Shown: positions 1-5,995, counted from the stretch's first letter. The stretch: 6,001 bases of DNA from Chitinophagaceae bacterium (GCA_023251285.1 JAHEZB010000159.1:1-6001), one strand, 5' to 3'. Notes: generated by a model not told the origin, from the letters alone. A program made the numbers and translations.

Positions 1-522
1 GTAGCTGTTAATCCATTTGTTATAAAATTCATTCAGTTTTTTTAAATAATCCAGGCGGATATTTTCTTCATATTCGCGGCCGCGTTTTTGAATTTGTGCG
101 ACAAGGGTGGGAACAGAAGCATTCAGATAAATCAGTAAATCAGGTGGCTGCACCATTGATTTTAAAGTTTCAAAAAAGGAATAATAATTGGTAAAATCCC
201 TTTTCGTCATCAGTCCCATATCGTGCAGGTTTGGTGCAAAAATGTTGGCGTCTTCATAGATGGTTCTGTCCTGGATAACGGTTTCGGTACCGCGTTGAAT
301 CTCCAGCAATTGATTGAGCCGGCTGTTCAGAAAATATATTTGCAAATTGAAGCTCCACCGCGGCATTTCATCATAAAAATCATTGAGATATGGATTGTGA
401 TCCACATCTTCAAACTGCGGTATCCATTTATAATGTTTACTCAGCAATTCCGTCAAAGTAGTTTTTCCCGCACCAATGTTTCCGGCAACAGCAATGTGTT
501 TCGGCTTTTTTGATTTTGCCAT
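1..522 (-). CDS. Deoxynucleoside kinase, partial (C-terminus beyond the window)
   Basis: Phosphorylates deoxynucleosides to their 5'-monophosphates with ATP in the cytoplasm (dNTP salvage). The 174 visible residues start MAKSKKPKHIAVAGNIGAGKTT. The P-loop GNIGAGKT is at residues 14-21. FEDVDHNPYL (37-46) holds the likely catalytic Glu38. DRTIYED at 85-91 matches the D/ERS-type motif of the dNK family, PDLLIYL is at 127-133, and the Arg-rich lid KRGREYE is at 146-152. Family members are usually a little over 200 residues, so roughly 30 are missing beyond position 1. The start is the ATG at 522-520, just before the P-loop strand; no Shine-Dalgarno sequence precedes it. It lies 52 bp downstream of trpS on the same strand, so co-transcription is likely. 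Bacterial enzymes of this type usually prefer deoxyadenosine or deoxyguanosine, but the sequence alone does not settle substrate preference. The family call is secure. Confidence 0.93.
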   Translation of the reverse strand, partial: MAKSKKPKHIAVAGNIGAGKTTLTELLSKHYKWIPQFEDVDHNPYLNDFYDEMPRWSFNLQIYFLNSRLNQLLEIQRGTETVIQDRTIYEDANIFAPNLHDMGLMTKRDFTNYYSFFETLKSMVQPPDLLIYLNASVPTLVAQIQKRGREYEENIRLDYLKKLNEFYNKWINSY

Positions 523-574
523 GTAGTGTTTTTGAATTTATATTTTGGAACAATTCAACTTCCAATGTTCAACA
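523..574 (-). other. Short spacer between trpS and the deoxynucleoside kinase
   Basis: This 52-bp AT-rich gap lies between two co-directional genes. Read on the minus strand it carries a weak hairpin: GAACA pairs with TGTTC, and two more pairs form past a bulge. No U-run follows it, so it does not look like an intrinsic terminator. I see no convincing promoter, and simple read-through from trpS is the easiest reading. Confidence 0.35.
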
Positions 575-1579
575 TTAAAAGTAATTCAACCCCATCGCAT
601 TTCTCACCAACGTCATCGTTGCTTCTGCATTTGCCGTCGATTTTTCAGCACCCTGTTTCATTACCTTTTGCAAATATTTTTCGTCTTTTAAAATCTCATT
701 TACTTTTTCCCTGATTGGAGAAATAAATTTCACCATATCTTCTGCCAATTGCCTTTTCATATCGCCATAACGAACGGAGCAGTTATTAAATTTCTCTTCA
801 AAATATTCTACTGTTTCATTTCCGCTAACCAGTTTCATTAGCAGAAATAAATTCTCAATATAGTCCGGTTTAACGGAATTATTTTGGGTAGGGCCGTTGT
901 CAGTTTTTGCCTTCATTATTTTTTTCCTGATTGCATCATCTTCATCCGCAAGATATAAGGTGGCCATCTGATTTTCACTTTTACTCATCTTGCCTGTGCC
1001 GTCCAGCGAAGGAACTTTTACCAATTGATGATTAAAATTAAACGCATAAGGTTCAGGAAAAACCTCACCATAGCGGTGATTAAACCGGTTCACATAATTG
1101 CGGGCAATCTCAAGGTGTTGCTCCTGGTCTTTACCGACAGGCACATAATTGGCGCGGTGAATTAAAATATCTGCTGCCATCAACACAGGATAAGTAAGCA
1201 GTCCTGCATTTACGTTGTCAGGATGCTGGCGTACTTTGTCTTTAAAAGTAGGTGTTTTTTCAAGTTCACCTTTGTAAGCCAGCATGTTTAAATAGAGATA
1301 CAATTCAGAAGTTTGATAGACATGGCTTTGGCAATATAATACGGCTTTATCGGGATCAAGACCAGAGGCAATATTTTCGGCCAATACCCGGTGTACATTA
1401 GCTTTCAGACCTTTCGTGTCCGGATGTGTGGTCAAAGAGTGCAGATCTGCCACCATGAAATAACATTCATAATCTTCCTGCATTTTTACGTAATTGCGCA
1501 TCGCCCCGAAATAGTTTCCAAGGTGTAAATAACCCGTTGGCCGGATGCCGCTCATTACAATCTCTTTCTCCTTTTTCAT
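575..1579 (-). CDS. trpS: Tryptophan--tRNA ligase
   Basis: Class I aminoacyl-tRNA synthetase that activates tryptophan with ATP and loads it on tRNA(Trp). Numbering from the chosen start (334 aa): GIRPTGYLHLGNYFGA at 11-26 contains the HIGH signature as HLGN (19-22). AADILI at 135-140 includes Asp137, the expected indole-NH contact. PVGKDQEQH (147-155) is the conserved tryptophan/ATP-site segment, and KMSKS is at 197-201. The C-terminal part is the helical anticodon-binding domain. The length fits the bacterial family (about 325-335 aa). An in-frame ATG at 1606 would add nine residues (MFLFYLRSL), but the ATG at 1579 is preferred because MKKEKEIVMSGIRPTG matches where the family normally begins. 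Neither start has a Shine-Dalgarno sequence. It is the first gene of a probable two-gene unit with the deoxynucleoside kinase and is divergent from the permease gene. Confidence 0.96.
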   Translation of the reverse strand: MKKEKEIVMSGIRPTGYLHLGNYFGAMRNYVKMQEDYECYFMVADLHSLTTHPDTKGLKANVHRVLAENIASGLDPDKAVLYCQSHVYQTSELYLYLNMLAYKGELEKTPTFKDKVRQHPDNVNAGLLTYPVLMAADILIHRANYVPVGKDQEQHLEIARNYVNRFNHRYGEVFPEPYAFNFNHQLVKVPSLDGTGKMSKSENQMATLYLADEDDAIRKKIMKAKTDNGPTQNNSVKPDYIENLFLLMKLVSGNETVEYFEEKFNNCSVRYGDMKRQLAEDMVKFISPIREKVNEILKDEKYLQKVMKQGAEKSTANAEATMTLVRNAMGLNYF

Positions 1580-1639
1580 AAGAGAGCGAAGATAAAATAA
1601 AAACATTTTTGATTTTTTATTTTAATAAGCAACACGATG

Positions 1640-1647
1640 CAAATGTG
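1640..1647 (-). promoter_or_regulatory. Candidate -7 element for trpS
   Basis: Read on the minus strand this is CACATTTG, matching the Bacteroidetes -7 consensus TAnnTTTG except at the first base. It is about 60 bases upstream of the preferred trpS ATG. No good TTTG -33 partner is seen at the usual distance, so the support is weak. Confidence 0.2.
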
Positions 1648-1690
1648 CAATCAGAAAAAACCACATGATTTTATGACCATTGATAAATCT

Positions 1691-1724
1691 TTTTGCGTGG
1701 TTTTTAATTAATTCCTTACTTTTC
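1691..1724 (+). promoter_or_regulatory. Candidate Bacteroidota-type promoter for the permease gene
   Basis: TTTTG at 1691-1695 is followed, after 21 bases, by TACTTTTC at 1717-1724. Known Bacteroidetes primary-sigma promoters carry a TTTG -33 element and a TAnnTTTG -7 element about 20 bases apart. The -7 candidate matches five of its six defined positions. It would give a leader of roughly 90 bases before the ATG at 1824. In DNA this AT-rich a chance match is quite possible. Confidence 0.27.
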
Positions 1725-1823
1725 CGGATAATTAAAATAAGCTCCGAAACAATTGTAATAATCATTAAAGAATATTTTTTATTTTTCACTCTTTTATAAA
1801 CACAAAAATTCCGCAGAAACACG

Positions 1824-3386
1824 ATGAGTAGTTTATTTATTATGAAGCCTGTCAGCCATCTGATGCATGAGGCAGGTGAATCACAAAACACATTAAAACG
1901 AACGCTGGGAGCCGGGAACCTTATTGCACTTGGTATCGGTGCTATAATAGGTGCCGGCTTGTTTGTAAGAACAGCCGCCGCCGCTGCACAGCATGCGGGC
2001 CCATCAGTAACAATCGGATTTATAATCGCTTCTTTAGGCTGTGCTTTTGCAGGATTATGTTATGCAGAATTTGCTTCAATGATTCCTATCGCAGGAAGTG
2101 CATACACTTATTCTTATGCCACAATGGGCGAGTTCATCGCATGGATTATTGGATGGGATTTAATTCTTGAATATGGCGTTGGTGCTGCAACTGTAGCCAT
2201 TGCTTGGGCAGAATATTTCAATAAATTTTTAGAGATATTCGGCACTTCGGTCCCCTATGAATGGTGCCACTCTCCTTTTCAGATGTCTCACGACGGCCTT
2301 CATCATGGAATTATGAACCTGCCCGCTTTGGGGATTGTTATAGTTTTAACGCTTTTATTAATCCGCGGAATGCAGGAATCAGCGTTGGTAAATGCCATCA
2401 TTGTAGTTTTAAAAGTAGCCATTGTGATTGTAGTGATTGTCGTTGGATGGCAATATATCAGGCCTGAAAATCATACACCTTTTATTCCTGCTCCAACTAC
2501 CTATACCGACCACATGGGCATCTCTTACCATTATGGAGGAATATTGGGAATTCTTGGCGCGGCGGGTGTCGTATTTTTTGCATTCATTGGCTTTGACGCC
2601 GTTTCTACAGCTGCCCAGGAAACTAAAAATCCAAAACGAGATATGCCAATTGGTATTTTAGGATCGCTGGTAATTTGTACTATTTTGTACATTTTATTTT
2701 CTTATGTACTCACCGGTATCGCTTCTGTACAGGAGTTCAGAACCAATGGCAGTGAAGCATCTGTGGTATACGCTATTGAGCACATGAGCGGACAAATGGT
2801 TGGAGGCGTATGGGTGCCAACATTTCAATGGCTTAGCGATCTCGTTACGATTGCGATTTTGCTTGGATTTTCTTCCGTGATTTTGGTAATGCTTATGGGC
2901 CAGTCAAGGGTGTTTTATTCAATGAGTAAAGATGGGCTCGTTCCAAAAATATTTTCTGAAGTACATCCGAAATTCAAAACTCCCTACAAATCCAACTTAA
3001 TCTTCCTGGTGCTTGTTGGAATATTCTCAGCATTCATTCCGGGTGATATTGTCGGCGATATGACCAGCATTGGAACCTTATTCGCATTTATACTGGTATG
3101 TGCCGGAGTTTGGATCATGCGCGTTAAACATCCTGAAATTCCAAGAGGATTTAAAGTGCCTGCTTACAAATTAATTTCAATTCTCGGCATTGTAGTTTGT
3201 GCGGCCATGATCTTTGGCTTGGGCTGGACAAACTGGGTGAGGCTTTTCGGATGGCTGCTGATCGGTTTTGTTATTTATTTTGGATACAGCCGCTATCACA
3301 GCCGGTTGAGAAATCCGGACAAATATCCGCATGATTACCGTGACGATATTCATGAAATTCCGAAAGAAATTCCACCGCTTATTTAA
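1824..3386 (+). CDS. APC-superfamily amino acid permease (cationic amino acid transporter type)
   Basis: Integral inner-membrane secondary transporter predicted to import amino acids. It is 520 aa with about 12 hydrophobic helices, near residues 28-48, 61-82, 100-135, 165-181, 187-209, 238-260, 277-300, 335-362, 390-405, 411-433, 449-468 and 472-488. Helix 1 carries GIGAIIGAGLFV (37-48), the glycine-rich unwound segment that binds the substrate amino and carboxyl groups in APC proteins. Helix 6 and the following loop carry FFAFIGFDAVSTAAQETKNP (251-270), and GQSRVFYSMSKDGLVP is at 359-374; both are typical of the CAT/YfnA-like branch. The C-terminal tail is short, charged and probably cytoplasmic. 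The ATG at 1824 (MSSLFIMKPV) is chosen over the one at 1842 because related Bacteroidota proteins begin this way; there is no Shine-Dalgarno sequence. It is a single-gene unit closed by the hairpin at 3400-3439. Actual substrates (Arg/Lys or branched-chain or others) cannot be read from the sequence. Confidence 0.93.
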   Translation: MSSLFIMKPVSHLMHEAGESQNTLKRTLGAGNLIALGIGAIIGAGLFVRTAAAAAQHAGPSVTIGFIIASLGCAFAGLCYAEFASMIPIAGSAYTYSYATMGEFIAWIIGWDLILEYGVGAATVAIAWAEYFNKFLEIFGTSVPYEWCHSPFQMSHDGLHHGIMNLPALGIVIVLTLLLIRGMQESALVNAIIVVLKVAIVIVVIVVGWQYIRPENHTPFIPAPTTYTDHMGISYHYGGILGILGAAGVVFFAFIGFDAVSTAAQETKNPKRDMPIGILGSLVICTILYILFSYVLTGIASVQEFRTNGSEASVVYAIEHMSGQMVGGVWVPTFQWLSDLVTIAILLGFSSVILVMLMGQSRVFYSMSKDGLVPKIFSEVHPKFKTPYKSNLIFLVLVGIFSAFIPGDIVGDMTSIGTLFAFILVCAGVWIMRVKHPEIPRGFKVPAYKLISILGIVVCAAMIFGLGWTNWVRLFGWLLIGFVIYFGYSRYHSRLRNPDKYPHDYRDDIHEIPKEIPPLI

Positions 3387-3399
3387 TTAAAAATTTAAG

Positions 3400-3439
3400 A
3401 ATAAAAGAACCGCTTCCCTTTTGAAACGGTTCTTTTATT
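3400..3439 (+). terminator. Intrinsic terminator of the permease gene, probably bidirectional
   Basis: Perfect 13-bp inverted repeat: AATAAAAGAACCG (3400-3412) and CGGTTCTTTTATT (3427-3439), with a 14-base loop. It starts 13 bases after the permease stop codon. The distal arm supplies a U-rich stretch right after the GC part of the stem, and the A-rich proximal arm gives the same for transcripts arriving from the right. It could therefore also end transcription of the histidine kinase operon. Confidence 0.85.
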
Positions 3440-3537
3440 TTAGGGAAAGTCATTACAGCAAACGAACTTATGAAGGAGATTTTTATTTCACAAATACCCT
3501 CATTTATTCCTTTCAAAATAGCCAGCTATTGATAGAA
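3440..3537. other. Non-coding spacer between terminator and repeat array
   Basis: About 98 bp with no credible gene. A 20-codon frame starting at the ATG at 3470 has no ribosome binding site or recognisable sequence and is not called. The last 25 bases resemble the tail of the repeat unit that follows (annotated separately). An imperfect palindrome, AATAGC-CA-GCTATT, is at 3517-3530. Confidence 0.5.
3513..3537 (+). repeat. Degenerate tail of a repeat unit, left edge of the array
   Basis: This stretch can be aligned with the last part of the 107-bp unit. It shares AAAATA, then CCAGCTA, then GAT against CAT, and it joins the first full unit through ACAGCAAGAG as all other units do. It has small gaps and several substitutions, so it looks like an older, decayed copy. 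The alignment was made by eye over only about 25 bases. Confidence 0.4.
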
Positions 3538-3644
3538 CAGCAAGAGCCGTAGGCTCTTCCCAAATTGTAACAACGGATTTTAATCCGTTGCAAGACCGTG
3601 AGCACGCCCATGGCGATGAAAATACTCCAGCTAATCATCCCACA
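3538..3644 (+). repeat. Repeat unit 1 (subtype A)
   Basis: This 107-bp copy has palindromes at 3544-3556 and 3571-3590. It is unique in having TT instead of GG just after the first palindrome (GGCTCTTCCC rather than GGCTCGGCCC). Apart from those two bases it is identical to unit 3. Subtype A features are GTGAGCACG and CCAGCTA in the linker. Confidence 0.9.
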
Positions 3645-3752
3645 CAGCAAGAGCCGTAGGCTCGGCACATATTGTAACAACGGATTTTAATCCGTTGCAA
3701 GACCGTGCAACACGCGCATGGCGATGAAAATACTCCAACTAATCACTCCACA
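3645..3752 (+). repeat. Repeat unit 2 (subtype B)
   Basis: This 108-bp copy has palindromes at 3651-3663 and 3678-3697. Subtype B features are an extra base in GTGCAACACG and CCAACTA in place of CCAGCTA. Private differences are GCACATATTG after the first palindrome, GCGCATGG for GCCCATGG, and ATCACTCC for ATCATCCC. Confidence 0.9.
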
Positions 3753-3859
3753 CAGCAAGAGCCGTAGGCTCGGCCCAAATTGTAACAACGGATTTTAATC
3801 CGTTGCAAGACCGTGAGCACGCCCATGGCGATGAAAATACTCCAGCTAATCATCCCACA
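3753..3859 (+). repeat. Repeat unit 3 (subtype A)
   Basis: This 107-bp copy has palindromes at 3759-3771 and 3786-3805. It differs from unit 1 by two adjacent substitutions only and from its direct neighbours at many more positions. Confidence 0.9.
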
Positions 3860-3966
3860 CAGCAAGAGCCGTAGGCTCGGCCCAAATTGTAACAACGGAT
3901 TTTAATCCGTTGCAAGACCGTGCAGCACGCCCATGGCGATGAAAATACTCCAACTAATCATCCACA
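3860..3966 (+). repeat. Repeat unit 4 (subtype B)
   Basis: This 107-bp copy has palindromes at 3866-3878 and 3893-3912. It shares with unit 2 the inserted base (GTGCAGCACG) and CCAACTA, and it has lost one C near its end (ATCATCCACACA), which restores the 107-bp length. Confidence 0.9.
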
Positions 3967-4025
3967 CAGCAAGAGCCGTAGGCTCGGCCCATATTGTAAC
4001 AACGGATTTTAATCCGTTGTAAGAC
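3967..4025 (+). repeat. Repeat unit 5 (partial)
   Basis: This copy contains both palindromes (3973-3985 and 4000-4019) and stops soon after the second. A C-to-T change right after the second palindrome (CCGTTGT for CCGTTGC) lengthens the possible stem from 8 to 9 bp. It sits 12 bp beyond the histidine kinase stop codon, so it is the first structure an RNA polymerase leaving that gene would transcribe. Confidence 0.88.
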
Positions 4026-4037
4026 TATCACATATCT

Positions 4038-5297
4038 TTATTTAAAATCAACTTTTACAAAATGAATCCCATCTTTATAAGAATAGGAAACAGCAAAACC
4101 ATAAGTGTCACAAATGCTTTTTACAATTGCCAGCCCAAGCCCAAGCGAATCACCCGAAGACGAACTTTTTTTGAACCGCTCGAAAAAATCGCTCGTATTT
4201 TCATTAGGTTCATTGCCTGTATTACTTACCTGCATCGACTTCTCGTTAAGACTAATTTTTATGTTCCCATTCTGAACATTATGCCTTATCGAATTCAAAA
4301 TAATATTTGAAGCCAGAATTTCGGCAAGCGACTCATTAATCTTTATAAATATACCTTCTGCAAGATTTTTCTGAATGCTGATATTTTTTATTGACGCCAG
4401 CTCTTCAAAGTTTTCGATACACTGATTGATGATTTTAGAAAAATTCACTTTTTCCGTGCTTTCAAACTGGCGGTTTTCGATCTTTGCCAGCAGCAATAAA
4501 GATTGATTTAGCCTCGATAGTTTTGATGCAGCATCATTTAAAATTTGTATTGATTGAATTGCTGCTTTGTCTAACGTTTCGGATTGCAATAACAGTTCAA
4601 TTTTATTTTTTATAATCGCCAACGGAGTTTGTATTTCATGCGATGCATTTTCTGTAAAATTCTTCAGCGATTCATAATCTTTACTTACTTTCCCACTCAT
4701 CAAAACTGCTGCCTCATTCAATTCTCTAAACTCTTTAATATCTGTTTTCTGTATTACAATTTTATTTTTTGAAGAAAGATTAAATTGTTTTAATTGGTCT
4801 AAAATATGATTAAAAGGTTTCCAGATTTTAGCAAGCAAAAAACGATTGGCGATAAAAAGAATGAGCAATAAAAAAATGATAACGGAAAAGGTAATGATCA
4901 GAATCAGTTGAATAATATCTTCGGTTTCCTGCTGGGATTTTTTTACAATGGCAATATATTGGTGACCATTTACCTGGATCAGAAACTGCAGTTTTCGAAA
5001 TGATTCCACTTCATTTTCTTTTGAATTAAATACATCCTCGGTTGAAAATTTGGTTTTAAACAAGGAGCTATTTGCCTGTTGAAATTGTATTTGCTGATCT
5101 TTATAATTCGATGCTTCAGGCAACGATTTTTTTTCATTTATGTAATGAATAATTTCCTGTTGTTCGATGCGGAGGTCTTTATCGATCTGATGAAGCAAAA
5201 CATAACGAATGATGAAGTAAAAGCCAATGCCGGTAATCAAAAGCGTTGCAATGGTAATGGGAATATTTACCCGGTTATATTTTGCCAGCAGTCTCAT
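4038..5297 (-). CDS. Membrane sensor histidine kinase of a two-component system
   Basis: Autophosphorylates on histidine in response to an unknown signal and passes the phosphate to the regulator encoded just upstream. It is 419 aa. The first membrane helix is at about residues 12-34, an extracytoplasmic sensor segment at about 35-127 has no recognised motif, and the second helix is at about 128-151. A HAMP-like linker follows (Pro161, and DIKEFRELN at 186-194). The dimerisation/phosphoacceptor H-box NFTENASHEIQTPLA (213-227) has His220. The ATPase domain has an N-box (NIILNSIRHN, 331-340, Asn335 as likely Mg ligand), an F-box FFERF (371-375) and a G2 box GLGLAIVKSI (386-395). The G1 box reads SNTGN (358-362), with Asn where the classical DxGxG has Asp; this variant is common in kinases of this branch. 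The ATG overlaps the regulator stop as ATGA (4 bp), implying translational coupling. The signal cannot be predicted. Confidence 0.93.
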   Translation of the reverse strand: MRLLAKYNRVNIPITIATLLITGIGFYFIIRYVLLHQIDKDLRIEQQEIIHYINEKKSLPEASNYKDQQIQFQQANSSLFKTKFSTEDVFNSKENEVESFRKLQFLIQVNGHQYIAIVKKSQQETEDIIQLILIITFSVIIFLLLILFIANRFLLAKIWKPFNHILDQLKQFNLSSKNKIVIQKTDIKEFRELNEAAVLMSGKVSKDYESLKNFTENASHEIQTPLAIIKNKIELLLQSETLDKAAIQSIQILNDAASKLSRLNQSLLLLAKIENRQFESTEKVNFSKIINQCIENFEELASIKNISIQKNLAEGIFIKINESLAEILASNIILNSIRHNVQNGNIKISLNEKSMQVSNTGNEPNENTSDFFERFKKSSSSGDSLGLGLAIVKSICDTYGFAVSYSYKDGIHFVKVDFK

Positions 5298-5965
5298 GAA
5301 GCAGTAAATTTATATCCCATCCCATATACCGACTTTATAAAATCTGCATCTCCGGCATCCATTAATTTTTTTCTGAGATTTTTTATGTGCGTATAAATAA
5401 AATCAAAATTTCCAGCCATGTCGTTTCCCCATAGATGCTCTGCTATTGCTTCTTTGGAGATGATCCTTTTTTTGTTTGAGACAAAATAAATCAACAATTC
5501 ATATTCTTTTTTTGTCAGATCTACAGGCTTATTTTCTACCGTTACCGTTTTCTGTTGCGTATCAATTGAAATGCAATCAAATTGCAAAATCGAATTTCCA
5601 TCAAACTTTTTTCTCCGGATGATCGCCGCAATGCGTGCATTTAACTCAGAAAGATGAAATGGTTTTGATAAATAGTCATCCGCGCCGAGGTTGAGTCCCT
5701 TTATCTTATCATCCAACGAATTTTTTGCAGAAATGATCAGAACGCCATCGGTTTTTTTATCTTCTTTTAATTGTTCGAGGATTTTTAAACCATTCCCACC
5801 CGGTAAAGTAATATCAAGCAAAATGCAATCGTAATCGTTGTATTCAGTTTTAAATGCCGCTGCAGTATAATCTTCCGCAATATCACAATAATAATCCTGT
5901 GCAGACAGATAAGCCGCCATACTCTCGCTCAGGCTTTTTTCATCTTCTATAATTAATATTCTCAA
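5294..5965 (-). CDS. OmpR/PhoB-family response regulator, TTG start
   Basis: DNA-binding partner of the histidine kinase that follows it. The receiver domain spans about residues 1-118: acidic pair Glu7-Asp8, phospho-acceptor Asp51 (LLDITLPGGNG, 49-59), switch Ser79 (LIISAK), and Tyr98 and Lys101 in GADDYLSKPF. A winged-helix DNA-binding domain spans about 125-222, with LTKKEYELLIYF (150-161) and the wing motif VYGMGYKF (213-220). At 223 aa it has the normal family length. The start codon is TTG (5965-5963). Reading upstream in frame there is a TGA at 5995-5993 and no ATG or GTG between, while the next internal ATG (codon 16) would delete the acidic pair. The protein must therefore begin at or next to this TTG. 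No Shine-Dalgarno sequence precedes it. Its stop overlaps the kinase start by 4 bp. The target genes are not visible in the window. Confidence 0.94.
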   Translation of the reverse strand: MRILIIEDEKSLSESMAAYLSAQDYYCDIAEDYTAAAFKTEYNDYDCILLDITLPGGNGLKILEQLKEDKKTDGVLIISAKNSLDDKIKGLNLGADDYLSKPFHLSELNARIAAIIRRKKFDGNSILQFDCISIDTQQKTVTVENKPVDLTKKEYELLIYFVSNKKRIISKEAIAEHLWGNDMAGNFDFIYTHIKNLRKKLMDAGDADFIKSVYGMGYKFTAS

Positions 5966-5987
5966 GAGGAATTTTTTGGAAAAATTA

Positions 5988-5995
5988 CAAAATCA
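5988..5995 (-). promoter_or_regulatory. Candidate -7 element for the two-component operon
   Basis: Read on the minus strand this is TGATTTTG, one base away from the Bacteroidetes -7 consensus TAnnTTTG, 22 bases before the TTG start of the regulator gene. It would give a leader of roughly 15-20 bases. The matching -33 element would lie beyond the right edge of the window, so it cannot be tested here. Confidence 0.3.

Larger units (their letters stand above)
1580..1823. promoter_or_regulatory. Divergent intergenic region between trpS and the permease gene
   Basis: This very AT-rich spacer of 244 bp must hold the promoters of trpS (leftward) and the permease gene (rightward). It contains no credible gene; the antisense reading frame that crosses it has no recognisable motif and runs into the permease start. 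Homopolymer A/T tracts are frequent, as in other Bacteroidota promoters. No riboswitch-like conserved structure, T-box or terminator hairpin is visible upstream of trpS. Confidence 0.6.
3538..4025 (+). repeat. Tandem array of a 107-bp palindrome-bearing unit (four full copies plus one partial)
   Basis: Direct repeats begin with CAGCAAGAGCCGTAGGCTC at 3538, 3645, 3753, 3860 and 3967, giving periods of 107, 108, 107 and 107 bp. The fifth copy stops after about 59 bp, 12 bp short of the histidine kinase stop codon. Each unit has a first palindrome GAGCC-GTA-GGCTC at offset 6, then a second, CAACGGATTTTAATCCGTTG (8-bp stem with a 4-base loop when folded as RNA), then a linker containing GCCCATGGCGATGAAAATAC. 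The units look richer in G+C than the flanks. The period is not a multiple of three and there are no unique spacers, so this is neither a protein repeat nor a CRISPR. It occupies the gap between two convergent genes. Function unknown; similar palindromic intergenic repeats are scattered through many Bacteroidota genomes (from memory, not checked). Confidence 0.93.

Noticed and set aside
75..84. 10-bp palindrome CGCGGCCGCG
   Set aside because: It is explained by coding of the Arg-Gly-Arg lid of the kinase (CGC GGC CGC on the minus strand); no reason to treat it as a site.
223..513. 96-codon plus-strand frame antisense to the deoxynucleoside kinase
   Set aside because: It lies wholly inside a gene with clear P-loop and lid motifs on the other strand; it is a shadow frame.
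1622..1891. 89-codon minus-strand reading frame across the divergent spacer
   Set aside because: It begins inside the permease gene antisense to it, covers the promoter region, and has no recognisable motif or plausible composition.
3470..3532. 20-codon frame after the permease terminator
   Set aside because: It is very short, has no ribosome binding site, and its end overlaps the degenerate repeat remnant.
3610..4022. Repeated micro-ORFs: each unit has ATGGCGATGAAAATACTC opening a frame that ends in the second palindrome of the next unit (3610-3690, 3718-3798, 3825-3905, 26 codons each; 3933-4022, 29 codons), reminiscent of tandem small-toxin loci.
   Set aside because: No ribosome binding site. 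The fourth frame is shifted by a one-base deletion, the Ile-to-Thr change in the second is not conservative, and the frame runs straight through both invariant palindromes. The repeated frame follows simply from near-identical copies.
3538..4025. CRISPR array
   Set aside because: The whole 107-bp period is repeated, with no short repeat separated by unique spacers, and there are no cas genes nearby.
5079..5396. 105-codon plus-strand frame across the regulator/kinase junction
   Set aside because: It is antisense to two well-supported genes, with no family resemblance.
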